Positions 38,552 through 48,700 of a DNA stretch of 64,000 nt are shown piece after piece. How positions within the stretch are numbered: position 1 is the first letter of the stretch; each line of letters begins with the position of its first letter. Under the pieces are notes generated by a model. The model made no database searches. It had not been told where the DNA came from and was given only the letters and a program-made list of their open reading frames with translations. Origin of the DNA: Candidatus Limnocylindrales bacterium (GTDB lineage Bacteria > Desulfobacterota > Binatia > UBA1149 > CAITLU01); NCBI GenBank assembly GCA_035571835.1, contig DATNBU010000010.1, forward strand, positions 1-64,000, written 5' to 3'. A program made the position numbers and the translations under genes.

Positions 38552-40516
38552 GTGGCGAAGGGTACCCGAGCCGAGCGGCGTCGCATTGCGCGGCCCGTGC
38601 CTGTCGCTGCATCCCCGAGGTCGGCTCCCGCACAGTCATCCGGGTCTCCGCCGCCACCTCCGCCGCCTGTCGGTCCGTCGCGCTTCGAGCTGCTGCTGAC
38701 CGCGCGCTGGGTGCTTCCGGCCATTCTCGTCGTCGCCGCGATCTTTCGGCTGTGGCACGTGATGGCGCTCGCGAAGACGCCGTTTTTCGATCATCTCGGT
38801 CTCGATTGCCTCGTCTACGACGAGTGGGGCCAGCGCATCGCAGCCGGCGACTGGATGGGCAGCCGGATCTTCTACCAGGATCCTCTTTACCCGTACTTCC
38901 TCGGAGTGATCTACGCGATCTTCGGGCGTCACCTGATGCTCGTGTACCTGATCCAGGTCGGCTTCGGGGTTGCCACGTGCTGGCTTACGGCGCTCCTCGG
39001 AAAGCGTGTGTTTGGTGTCGCGGCCGGCAATCTTGCGGCGCTGATGGCGGCGGTGTTCGCACCGGCGATCTTCTACGAGGTGCAGATCGAGAAGACCTTC
39101 CTCAGCGTCTTCCTGGTTGCGGCGTTTCTCGTGCTGCTGTTCGGCCGTCGAATCGGGGTGCGCTTCGCTGCCGGTGCAGTGCTGGCGCTGGCCACGCTCA
39201 CGCGTGCGAACCTGATCGTGTTCATCCCGCTGACGGCGCTGCTGCTGCTGTTCGAACGGCCGGATGACAGCGGCGAGCCCGAGCTATCCGGACAAGTCGA
39301 GGAGAATCCGACACGATTCGATTTGCTGCGCGTTCCGGAAGAGTGGGGTATGCGGCAGGCAGCGGCGTTCGTCGCAGGCTGCGCGCTGATCCTCGCGCCC
39401 GTCGCGCTGCGCAACCATCACGTCGAAGGCCAGTGGGTGCTGACGACCTCGCAGGCCGGACAGAACTTCTACATCGGCAACAATCCGCTCAACACGACCG
39501 GCAGCTATTTCGTGCCGCCGTCGATCCGCCCCGATCCTCGCTACGAGGAGACCGATTTCCGCGCGGAAGCCGAGAAGAAATCCGGACGCAAGCTCAAGCC
39601 ATCGGAGGTTTCCGACTACTGGAGTCATCTCGCGTGGGAGCACATCCGCACGTCGCCGACGTTCGCGCAGATGATGTTTCTCAGGAAGTTCGTGCTGTTC
39701 TGGAACGACTACGAGGTTCCCGACAACCTCAACATGTATCTGCTCGAGCGCTGGTCGTGGGTGCTGCGGCTGCCGCTTCTCGGCATCGGCGTGATCGCGT
39801 CGTTCGCGCTGCTCGGCGCCGCCGCATCGTTCCGCCGCAATTCCCGCGTGCGGATTCTCGTCGGGTTCGTTGCGCTCTACTGCGCGACGGTGGTCGCGTT
39901 CTACGTATTCTCGCGCTACCGCATCCAGATCGTACCGGTGCTGATGGTGCTCGCCGCCTACGGCATCCTGTGGCTCGCCGATGCGGTGCGCGCGCAGCGA
40001 TGGGACCAGGCGGGCGGCGGCACCGCGGCCGTCGTGATGGCAGGCCTTTTCTGTTTCCAGAGTTTCGAGTGGACCGACAAGGACAAGGCGATCGCGATCA
40101 GCCTGAACAACCTCGGCGCGCTCTACATGGAAATGGGCGATACGCCCAAGGCAATCTCGACGTACGAGGAAGCCGTCAAGCTCAGTCCCAAGGGCGTCAT
40201 CGGCGCGATGCGAATCCTCGGCGACTACTACATGAAAACCGGCAATCTGGATCGCGCCGAAGATTTCATGCGCCAGGTCGTCACGTACAAGCCGGAAAGC
40301 CAGATGGGATGGAATGCGCTGGCGTCGCTCTACATGAAGCGGCAGGCGAACGGCGAGTCCGATCCGCTGCTCAGTGACAAGCTCGCGGCCGCGCTTCTTT
40401 CTGCCGGCCGCACAGCAGACGCGAGACGTGTAGTAGAAAACGCGCGCGCCTCCGGCACGCCGCCGAGCGCCGAGGTCGAGCGCAGGCTTTCGGCGGCGGA
40501 AGCCGGCAGGCGCTGA
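38552..40516 (+). CDS. GT-C type glycosyltransferase (family 39-like) with C-terminal TPR repeats
   Basis: The 654-residue membrane protein starts with a Pro-rich cytoplasmic segment, then about ten or more membrane helices (first near residues 50-70). The first periplasmic loop has FFDHLGLDCLVYDEWGQRIA, an acidic motif typical of lipid-linked sugar transferases of the ArnT/PMT class. The C-terminal ~130 residues form TPR-like repeats (LNNLGALYMEMGDTPKAIST and MRILGDYYMKTGNLDRAED). It could glycosylate lipid A or proteins; the substrate is unknown. GTG 38552 begins the frame, 122 bp after the carboxylase, so it may have its own promoter. Confidence 0.75.
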   Translation: MAKGTRAERRRIARPVPVAASPRSAPAQSSGSPPPPPPPVGPSRFELLLTARWVLPAILVVAAIFRLWHVMALAKTPFFDHLGLDCLVYDEWGQRIAAGDWMGSRIFYQDPLYPYFLGVIYAIFGRHLMLVYLIQVGFGVATCWLTALLGKRVFGVAAGNLAALMAAVFAPAIFYEVQIEKTFLSVFLVAAFLVLLFGRRIGVRFAAGAVLALATLTRANLIVFIPLTALLLLFERPDDSGEPELSGQVEENPTRFDLLRVPEEWGMRQAAAFVAGCALILAPVALRNHHVEGQWVLTTSQAGQNFYIGNNPLNTTGSYFVPPSIRPDPRYEETDFRAEAEKKSGRKLKPSEVSDYWSHLAWEHIRTSPTFAQMMFLRKFVLFWNDYEVPDNLNMYLLERWSWVLRLPLLGIGVIASFALLGAAASFRRNSRVRILVGFVALYCATVVAFYVFSRYRIQIVPVLMVLAAYGILWLADAVRAQRWDQAGGGTAAVVMAGLFCFQSFEWTDKDKAIAISLNNLGALYMEMGDTPKAISTYEEAVKLSPKGVIGAMRILGDYYMKTGNLDRAEDFMRQVVTYKPESQMGWNALASLYMKRQANGESDPLLSDKLAAALLSAGRTADARRVVENARASGTPPSAEVERRLSAAEAGRR

Positions 40517-40521
40517 GATTA

Positions 40522-40543
40522 GACGCGACTCTTCGTTCGCGTC
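40522..40543 (+). terminator. Inverted repeat between convergent genes (possible terminator)
   Basis: GACGCGA (40522-40528) pairs with TCGCGTC (40537-40543) across an 8-base loop, starting five bases after the glycosyltransferase stop. It lies in the 122-bp gap between two convergent genes, where a terminator is expected. The downstream bases are not T-rich, so intrinsic termination is uncertain; it might act with Rho or only stabilise the 3' end. Confidence 0.35.
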
Positions 40544-40638
40544 GCTGTTCGCTGCTTCGGTTCGATGCACGTGCTGGACGGAGCGCGACCCTGGGCAGAG
40601 ATGCCGCTCGAGCCGCCGCTTGAAATCCCTCTCGTCCG

Positions 40639-42369
40639 CTACGGCGTCGTCGCGCGAAAGCGCGTGGCTGTATTGGTCGTCGCGACGGAGAACACGCTCG
40701 ACCAGCACTTCGATGTCGCGTCGTTGAACATCTGGACCGTCACGCCCGAGTCCTGGTCGAAGAATTCGCCCGCGCTGAAGGCCGCCGGCATCGGAAGGTT
40801 CGGTCCCCTTGCATCCAGACGCATACTCGCGCGTCCGATGGCGCCCGATCCCAACTGCAGCTTGTGGACCCCGTCTTCGATTCCTGTGGAATCCTTGTAA
40901 GCCCAGCCGTCCGGATTTGCGTCGAGCCAGTGCTCGTTCGGATCGATCTCTACGTGACCGACGAGCGTCGAAACCCCGGCTGTCGAATCGTAGATGCAAA
41001 GCCGAAGGCTCGTATTGGTTGACGGATCACCGAGGTCTTGCTGGTCCACCCCGGCACCATCGGCCCATCTCCACACCAATCGGCGAGTCGCAGGCGATTC
41101 GTCCCGTATCCGTAGTGTCGCCTTGCGCCCCGCCGAGCACGTGGTGGCGGGCCGCGCCGGACAAGGGCTGACATAGGCATGGTACGCGTAGGTCGTGGGC
41201 AGGAGGAACACCGCGTGCCCTGCAATCTGGCCGGATTCGTTCATGGCCGAGGGACCGGCGTCGTAGTCGGCACCGTCAAGCGTACGGACCGCTGTCATGA
41301 CGCCATCCGCGTACAGGAAAGTACTGGTGCCGGCATCGCCTTCCGTTGAAGCGATGCCTGAAGCGGTGCCCGCCACCTGGCCAGCATCATTGATCGAAAC
41401 GGCCTGGCTCGAGCTTCCTCCGAGCGTCCCGAGATCTGTCATCACGCCGTTGCCGTAGAGAAACGCATGCGGGAAGAAAACAGTCCCTGTCGAACCGACG
41501 ACCTGGCCGGAATCATTGATCGCATACGCACGACTGTGCGGGCCTCCGATCGTGCCGAGGTCTGTCATCACACCGTGGTCGTACAGAAAAGCGTGCGTGT
41601 CCCCGGTTGCAGTATCGGACCATCCAACGACCTGCCCGGCATCATTGATTGCACTCGCTTCGCTGCCGGCTCCGCCAAGTGTGCCAAGGTCGATCATCGA
41701 TCCGTCGCTGTATAGAAACGCATGTCCCACGGCATTTCCGGCCAGGGAGGAATTGCCCGCGACCTGTCCGGCAGAGTTGATCTGGACGCCGCGGCTGTAG
41801 GTTCCGCCGAGTGTGCCGAGGTCGTTCATCACGCCGTTCGCGTAAATGAACGCGTGCTGCTCGGCGTCGCCGGTGGTATCGGAAGTTCCCGTGATCTGCC
41901 CCACGTCGTTGATTGCGGCAGGAGACGACGAGGTTCCGCCGAGCGTACCAAGATCGGTGGTCACACCGTTGTCGTAGAGAAAAGCATGGTGGAAGACACT
42001 GCCGGTGGACGTTGAAACCACGATCTGGCCGGCATCGTTGATATCCCAGGCCACGCTCGACGATCCTCCGAACGTACCGAGATCCGTCATCACACCGCCG
42101 CGATAGAGAAAGCCGTGATACGTCGCGTCTCCGCTCACGTACGAATAGCCCACCGCCTGGCCGGCGTTGTTGATCGCGGCAACGTGACTGGACGTCCCTC
42201 CGAGAGTACCCAGATCGACCACGGGCCCTGCCGCGGCACGCGTGGTCCCCGTTGCCATCAGCCCCACCACGACAGCTATCGCGTAACGAGATTGGATGAC
42301 ACCTCGCGTCACCGCTTCGGATCGAGAGGAATGGAAAGAGAGCAACGACTGGGTTTTCGTGGAGTTCAT
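40639..42369 (-). CDS. Secreted HAF-repeat protein
   Basis: The 576-residue product has a signal-like N-terminus (YAIAVVVGLMATGTTRAAAG near residues 28-47) and then about eight repeats of the form (M/V)TDLGTLGG-x-(S)-x-A-x-xIN-x-x-GQ-V-x-G (examples VVDLGTLGGTSSHVAAIN and MTDLGTIGGPHSRAYAINDS), which define the HAF extracellular repeat family; the HAF motif itself appears as HAFLY. The last ~180 residues are a separate non-repeat region. ATG 42369 is preferred since it places the signal at the start; the longer frame has no support. It is divergent from a large regulator gene. Ligand and role are unknown. Confidence 0.82.
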   Translation of the reverse strand: MNSTKTQSLLSFHSSRSEAVTRGVIQSRYAIAVVVGLMATGTTRAAAGPVVDLGTLGGTSSHVAAINNAGQAVGYSYVSGDATYHGFLYRGGVMTDLGTFGGSSSVAWDINDAGQIVVSTSTGSVFHHAFLYDNGVTTDLGTLGGTSSSPAAINDVGQITGTSDTTGDAEQHAFIYANGVMNDLGTLGGTYSRGVQINSAGQVAGNSSLAGNAVGHAFLYSDGSMIDLGTLGGAGSEASAINDAGQVVGWSDTATGDTHAFLYDHGVMTDLGTIGGPHSRAYAINDSGQVVGSTGTVFFPHAFLYGNGVMTDLGTLGGSSSQAVSINDAGQVAGTASGIASTEGDAGTSTFLYADGVMTAVRTLDGADYDAGPSAMNESGQIAGHAVFLLPTTYAYHAYVSPCPARPATTCSAGRKATLRIRDESPATRRLVWRWADGAGVDQQDLGDPSTNTSLRLCIYDSTAGVSTLVGHVEIDPNEHWLDANPDGWAYKDSTGIEDGVHKLQLGSGAIGRASMRLDARGPNLPMPAAFSAGEFFDQDSGVTVQMFNDATSKCWSSVFSVATTNTATRFRATTP

Positions 42370-42455
42370 CACTTCCGTCTCTATCACCTCTTCCCGCGAG
42401 AGATCCTGATGGCTCGCTGATGAATCCGCGATGGATCCCACGGTCGGACGCAGAA

Positions 42456-42482
42456 GCAACCCGTTGCATCGCGGAGCAACGG
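42456..42482. promoter_or_regulatory. Inverted/direct repeat cluster between divergent genes
   Basis: In the 169-bp gap between the HAF gene and the regulator, GCAAC occurs at 42456-42460 and 42476-42480, and GTTGC at 42463-42467. CCGTTGC and GCAACGG form a 7-bp inverted repeat around an 8-base spacer, and the two GCAAC copies are exactly 20 bp apart. This is a candidate operator, perhaps for the divergent wHTH regulator; no promoter hexamers were convincingly identified. Confidence 0.35.
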
Positions 42483-42538
42483 ACAGTACATCGCCACGAC
42501 AACCGCCCGATCGGTTTGCGGTGCACAACGATCCCGTC

Positions 42539-45500
42539 ATGAGCAGTCGCGAGCAGTCGATCTACCTTTTTTCCGATTTCGAGTTGCGCGCCGGCGAACG
42601 CATCCTGCTACGCCGGGGTCGTCACGTGGCCGTCGAGCCCAAGGTTCTCGAGGTCATGGTGCACCTGGCCGGGAACGCCGACCGCGTGGTCCCCAAGGCG
42701 GAGCTTCTTGACTCGCTGTGGCCCGGCGTCGCGGTCGTCGATGGCGTGGTGCATCGCTGCGTGTCGCGAGCGCGTCGCCTGCTCGGCGACGACGGCAACG
42801 GGCCGCGCATCATCGCGACGCGTGGGCGCGAGGGGTACCAGTTTGTCGCGAAAGTGTCGGCAATACGTCGTACGCTCGCCATCGAGCCGGAAAGCTCCGT
42901 GCCGTCCGCAGGCGCTGGCATACCCGCGCTCGTGCCTCGCGCAGATCTCATTGGCCGCACTGACGAGCTCCGCGTTCTGCATGCCATGCTCGCCGACCTC
43001 GAGGGCGCGCGCCGAGGTGGCGTCCTTTGCATTACCGGAAGTCCGGGCATGGGAAAATCCCGGCTGCTCGATACACTCGCCGATGACGCCGCGACGCACG
43101 GAGTGCGCGTGTTGCGGAGCGAGTGCCGGGAAGTTTCGGGCGCGCCAGCATTTCATCCGTGGATCCGGATTCTCGAAGACCTGGCGATGGGTTCCGACGC
43201 CGCCGTACTCCTCGACAAGCTGGGTAGCTCAGCCGCGGACCTCGGTGAGCTGGTGCCGGCTCTGGTTCATTCCCGCGCGTCGCACACCTCCAGGGCAAAC
43301 CTCTCGCCGGACCTGCAGCGCAGCCGATTCCTCTCGACTGCCGAGCGGCTGTTGCGAATCGCTTCCGAGTCCAGGCCGACCGTCATCCTGATCGACGATC
43401 TTCACTGCGGCGATGATGCGACGCTCGCGTTCTGGCGGATTCTGACGCCTGCGTGCTCGCGAGTGCCGCTTCTGCTTGCGTGCAGCTATCGTGACGCGGA
43501 AGTACGCCGCCACGATACGCTGGCCACGATCGATGCCGAAGCATTCTCGAGCGAGATTGCAGTTCGCTGCCAGCTCGATGGTCTCGGCCCTTCCGATACG
43601 GAGGATCTCGTTGTTCCACTGCTGGAGCGAAGTCTGCCTCACCGGACGGCGCGGCGGATGGCACGAAGGATCCAGGAAAAGTCCGAGGGCAATCCGTTCT
43701 TCGCACTCGAGCTCGCACGGCACATGCTCGCGCTCGAGGCGAAGATCGGCGCCGAACAACTCGAAACGGCGCTCGATCGCAGCTCATCGTCGCTATCCAG
43801 CAGCATCCGTTCGGTCGTGGCGCTTCGCATGGATGCGATGCGCGCTTCGACCCGGCAGATCCTCGAAGCGGCGGCGACGATCGGGCGCGATTTCGACCTC
43901 GCTCGATTGCGCGCCGTCTGCGAGGGCGACGACGAGGCCGTCGACTCCGCGCTCGACGAAGCGGTAGCGGCCGAGGTTGTCGACAGCCGAAGCGATGCTC
44001 CGGGACAATTTCGCTTCCGTCACATCCTGTTCCGCGACGTTCTCTACAACATGAGCGCACCCGGCGTCAGACGTAAACGCCATTACCGCATTGCCACACA
44101 TATCCTCGCTACCCATGGAGCGATGCTCGAGAACTACTACGAGGAGCTTGCGCATCACTTTCTGGAAGCCGCGCCCGACGGCTATGCCGACGAAGCCATT
44201 TCGTTTGCACTTCGCGCGGCCGCGCACGCCACGCAGCGGCTGGCTTTCGAGAACGCCGCACGCTCTTACGAGCGCGCGATCACCTCGCTGCGCCTCACGC
44301 GCGAGCCTTCGGACCGCCGGCTGTGCCAGTTCATGCTCGAGCTGGCAGAGTCGTGGAGCCGCGCGGGAAACGACCAGCGCGCGAGCACGGCGTTTGAAGA
44401 GGCGGCCATCGTCGCGCGCCGAATCGGCGACGGCGAGCTCTTCGCGCGCGCCGCGATCGGACTGGCCGTGCGCTTTGGCCAACCCGTCGACTTCGGTGTG
44501 CCTTCGCCTGCTACGCGCAACCTGCTCGAGGAGGCATTGATCGGGCTGTCGGAAAAGCCGGCCCCGACTCGCGCGCTGGTCCTGGCCTGCCTCGCGTTCT
44601 CCGCCTTCGCCGAATCCGCACATGCCCGGGCCGTAGAGCTGGCCACGAGGAGCGAAACCGAGGCACGTGCGAGCGGCGATCCGTTATCGACCTGCGTTGC
44701 GCTGGTCGCGCGCCACATGGTGTCGATGGAGCCCGGCAATCCAGCGCACGCCGCCGATATCGCCGACGAGCTGATCACGGTCGCCGAGAGCTCGGGCATG
44801 CAGGAGATGGTGCTCGTCGGACACACGTATCGCACGTTCCGTTACCTGGAGGACGGAACCGACTCGGCGAAACTGGACGCGACGGTTTCCGCACGCGCGC
44901 AACTGGCGGCGCACCTGCGACAACCCCAGGGACAATGGTGGAGTCGTGTCATCGCGGCGACGATGGCCATGATGCGCGGCGATTGGCGGCTCTGCGAGGA
45001 AGAAAGTCACGCCGCCCACGATCTCGCCCTGGGATCGCTCAACACGAACCAGGACCTAGCGTTTCGCACCCAGAAAGCCCAGGTGCTCATGCATCGCGGC
45101 GAAATCGGGGCGATGCTCGATCTCTCGCGCGAGACCGCGGAGCTCTACCCGCATCTTCACACCTCCTACGCTGCGCATTGCGTCGTTCTGGCCGCGGTCG
45201 GCGAGCGCAACGAAACCCGGGAATTTGCAAAAAGCTGGCACGGCAAAATCTTCTCCGAGTCGCTGCAGCCCTCAAACTGGCTGGTGGAAGCGGCGTGTCT
45301 GGTCGAGCTCGCGTCGATCCTGGACGATGCGGCGCTTGCCGAGCCGCTCTATCGTTTTCTGGAGCCTCATCGCGACCGCAACGTGATCGTCGGACAGGGA
45401 ATCGCGTACAACGGAACGGTCGCTCGCCTGCTGGGACTCCTGGCCTGCGTACTCGGACGCTTCGATATCGCCGTCAACGAGTTCGGCGTCGCGCTCGCGC

Positions 45501-45697
45501 GCAGTAGCGACTTCCACGCGCTGCCGTGGATCGCCCGCACTCAGCTCAACTATGCACGGTGCCTTCGCAGGCGATGCCACGACGGCGACGAAGCCGAGGC
45601 CCGCCGGCTTCTGTCCGAAGCCCATGAAACCAGCCATCGAATCGGCGGCCTCGGCCTGCAGATGGAGATCCAGCTCGTCGAGAACGGCGCAATCTGA
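42539..45697 (+). CDS. Winged-helix transcriptional regulator with AAA-type ATPase and TPR-like C-terminus
   Basis: The 1052-residue protein starts with an OmpR/CadC-type winged-helix domain (residues ~8-103; PKVLEVMVHLAGNADRVVPK, LLDSLWPG, RVSRARRLLG-like helix and TRGREGYQF wing), without a receiver domain. An ATPase follows: LIGRTDELRVLHAML, Walker A GSPGMGKS at 167-174 and Walker B TVILIDDLHCGDD near 281. The remaining half is helical and TPR-like. This layout is typical of STAND/AfsR-like regulators that switch on ATP and ligand or protein binding. ATG 42539 begins at the conserved MSSREQ; an upstream in-frame start at 42431 exists. It is divergent from the HAF gene. Confidence 0.85.
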   Translation: MSSREQSIYLFSDFELRAGERILLRRGRHVAVEPKVLEVMVHLAGNADRVVPKAELLDSLWPGVAVVDGVVHRCVSRARRLLGDDGNGPRIIATRGREGYQFVAKVSAIRRTLAIEPESSVPSAGAGIPALVPRADLIGRTDELRVLHAMLADLEGARRGGVLCITGSPGMGKSRLLDTLADDAATHGVRVLRSECREVSGAPAFHPWIRILEDLAMGSDAAVLLDKLGSSAADLGELVPALVHSRASHTSRANLSPDLQRSRFLSTAERLLRIASESRPTVILIDDLHCGDDATLAFWRILTPACSRVPLLLACSYRDAEVRRHDTLATIDAEAFSSEIAVRCQLDGLGPSDTEDLVVPLLERSLPHRTARRMARRIQEKSEGNPFFALELARHMLALEAKIGAEQLETALDRSSSSLSSSIRSVVALRMDAMRASTRQILEAAATIGRDFDLARLRAVCEGDDEAVDSALDEAVAAEVVDSRSDAPGQFRFRHILFRDVLYNMSAPGVRRKRHYRIATHILATHGAMLENYYEELAHHFLEAAPDGYADEAISFALRAAAHATQRLAFENAARSYERAITSLRLTREPSDRRLCQFMLELAESWSRAGNDQRASTAFEEAAIVARRIGDGELFARAAIGLAVRFGQPVDFGVPSPATRNLLEEALIGLSEKPAPTRALVLACLAFSAFAESAHARAVELATRSETEARASGDPLSTCVALVARHMVSMEPGNPAHAADIADELITVAESSGMQEMVLVGHTYRTFRYLEDGTDSAKLDATVSARAQLAAHLRQPQGQWWSRVIAATMAMMRGDWRLCEEESHAAHDLALGSLNTNQDLAFRTQKAQVLMHRGEIGAMLDLSRETAELYPHLHTSYAAHCVVLAAVGERNETREFAKSWHGKIFSESLQPSNWLVEAACLVELASILDDAALAEPLYRFLEPHRDRNVIVGQGIAYNGTVARLLGLLACVLGRFDIAVNEFGVALARSSDFHALPWIARTQLNYARCLRRRCHDGDEAEARRLLSEAHETSHRIGGLGLQMEIQLVENGAI

Positions 45698-45727
45698 GGA
45701 CTGCCAGGCGGCAGTCGTTTCCAGCGA

Positions 45728-48700
45728 TCAGTGCCCCGGCGGCGGCCCGAGCAGATCGGCTTCGACAAACGCCTTGCGCGGCTTCCCGGTTCCGGTCGCC
45801 GCCGTACCCGGCACGAACAGCGGCTGCCAAACCTGGCCGCTTACCGTATCGGTAAACGGCAACCCGGCCGGCGCAAACTGCTGGCCTCCCCACGCCTTCG
45901 TGATCTCGGCGGACGCTGCCGACGGCAGCTCGCGCAGCGAGACATAGTTGCTTCCGACGCCGTCGAGCTGGAACAGCGTGTAGCCATCCACGCGCCGCGT
46001 GCCGGGCATGAGGCCTGTTGCGAGCACGGTCGTGTTCGCAATGCTGACCCATCCATAGCGCTTGTCGTCGCTGTATGGCGCGCCGTCTTCCGGCGTCTTC
46101 GGCCACGGCAGGTCGATCATGACGTAACCGGGTACGAGCTCGCCGTAGGAAACGTACTCCTGATCCTTGGCGAGATATGCCGCGGTTCCGCCCGTCACGC
46201 GGCCTCGCGATGCGACCGTGTCGGCGGTGATGCGGATGCGGTTTCGCGTCATGAAATCGCGCGGATCGAGATGCGTCTGCCGCAGCCCGTCGTCGCTTTC
46301 CGGAGTGCGGCCGATGAACGGATGGAACTTGCGGTAGTGTTCGATGCCGAGCTGCTGGCGCGTCACCGGATCGGCCAGATCCGCGAGCACGTCGAAGTGC
46401 AGCTGCACAGGATTGGTCACCGAGCCGCTGCTGCCGACCGTACCGATACGGTCCCCGGCAACGACACAGCCTGGAACCGCCGATACTTCGCCGAGATGCG
46501 CATACACGGTCGAGATGCCATCGCCGTGGCGCACGACAACGAAGTTCCCCCAGCCGGCGGCGCAGCTTCCGCTCGGAGGATTGACGACCGGATCGGCCGG
46601 CGATGGGCATGCTTTCTTGACGAGCACGACCTCGCCGTCGGCGGCGGCGTAGACCGGAAGCTGGTCGGCGGCGATCGGAAGCTGCGAGCGCAGGTCTGCA
46701 CCCGAATGATAGCCGAGGTGGCCGCCGCTGAGCGGAACGGATCCGTAGCTCGCGTAGTCCTCGACGACGCGCACCTGTTCGATCGGCCATTCGAGCACCG
46801 GAGAAATTTCCGGATCGGTGCACGCGGGCTCCACGGTCAGGATCTTGCGGGCGATGTTGTTCGACGGAACACCGTCGCCGGAGACTCCGGTGGTATCGGC
46901 GATCGCCCAGACCACGTTCTCGCCGAGCGGACGGTTCTCGATCTGGACAGCGCAGCGCACGCTCGCGCTTTCGGTCGGCGCGAGCGCCGGAGTCGGACGC
47001 GCGCTGCAGAGCACTTCGTCGGCCGGGCTGACGTCGTTCGGATCCTGGTTGATCCGGAACGTCATCAGCGACGCCTTGGCTTTTTTGCTTCCGAGATTGT
47101 CGACGCGCGCGCGGATGACCACGCCCTGGCCGTTGCGGACCTTGCGCGGACGAACGACGAGACGGGTGATGGCAAGATCGGCCGCATCGGGAGCGAGAAT
47201 CGTAAACGCGCGGCTCGCGCTGTCGTTGGTGCGGTTGATCTGCCCCGCGGTGTCGTCGACGTCCGCCGTGATCCACAGATATGCCGTGCCGGGTGCTTCG
47301 CTCGTCAGCGTCCAGGTGCAGCTGACCGGAATCGCCGAGCCCGCGACCAGTGCTTCGGTGGCGATCGCGTCACAGACGATCGGATCGGTTTCGAATGCGC
47401 CGTCGGCGTGCCTGCTGAGGCGGATGCGCGCGCTCGAAGCCGCCGCATTGCCGACACCCTGGTTGCGGATGATCGCGGTGATGGAAACCGCCCCTCCGGT
47501 TCCAGCTGAAGCAGGCGTTGCGACGATGCTGTCGATGACCAGGTCCGGCGCAGGCCCCGGCTCGACGTTGAGCGCGACCGAGCGCGTGTTGTTGTCGCGA
47601 TTGGCTTCGCCCGTCAGCCCGGTCGCGTCGGCGACGGCCCACACGAAGCTCGGCCCGGCCGGAACGTCGGTCAGCGTCGGCTTGCAGTTAATGAGGATGC
47701 TCGAGCCCGACGACAGCGACGGGGTGTTGATCTGCTCGCAAAGGATGATGTCGCCTTCTTCGCCGACGCCGGCCGGATTCTGGTTGATCACGAAGCGTGT
47801 CTTCGAAGCGGGCGCGCCGGTCTTGCCGTCGTTCGCGATCCTTGCCGTCAATGTGACCATGCTGCCGCTGGCCGGGTTGCTCGGGCTGACCGTGACCGAT
47901 TTGACGATCATGTCGGGCGTCGACTGCGGGTCGATGGTGAATTCGGCCGACAGCCTGTCGTTGGTGCGGTCGGACTGGCCGGCGAGATTCGTCGCGTCGG
48001 CCACGACCCAGATGTAGTTGACCCCCGCCGGCCGGCCGCTGAGCTCGGGCTTGCACGTGACGAGGGTGGTTTCCCCCGGGTCGAGAGACGGCGTGTCGAT
48101 TGCTCCGCACAACGACGGATCGGTGCTCGACAGAATTTCCGGATCGATGCCGATGCGGACGCGCGTGACCGTCGCGGGCGCCTGGGCGGTTCCCTGGTTA
48201 CGGATCACCGCAGAGATCGTGATCGATTTTCCGTTGGCTCCGATCGGCGGGTCGACCGTGACGCTGTCGACGACGAGATCGGTTGCTTCGCTGGAGACGG
48301 TAATCGACCCGCTCCTCCGGTCGTTGGTCGTATCGGACTGGCCGGCCGTCTTGTTCACGTCGGCGATGGCCCAGACGTAATTGGTGCCGGCCGGACGCGC
48401 GCTGAGCGTCAGCTCGCATCCGACTTCGACGCTCGCGCCGGCGGCGATCTGGGGTGTCAGGATGTTGCAGAGGATCGCATCGGTCGACAACACCGTGGCG
48501 GGATCCTGGTTGATGCGCACGCGCGTGGTCGAGCTCTGTGCGTTGGCAGTTCCCTGGTTCTTGATCGTCACGCCGATCGAAATCTCTTCGCCGTTGCGCA
48601 GCGACTTCGGCACGAGACTGAGGCTCGTGACGATGAGGTCCGGCGACTGGTTGCTGACGTCGAACGAGATGTGGCTGCGGTCGTTGGTGACGTTTTCCTG

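Noticed and set aside
40565-40900. A small plus-strand frame opposite the HAF gene's 3' end
   Set aside because: It overlaps the minus-strand HAF gene and has no supporting motif or start signal.
45731-47509. A 592-codon plus-strand frame opposite the CARDB/M23 gene
   Set aside because: The minus strand has repeated CARDB domains and an M23 signature; the plus frame has no domain or signal.
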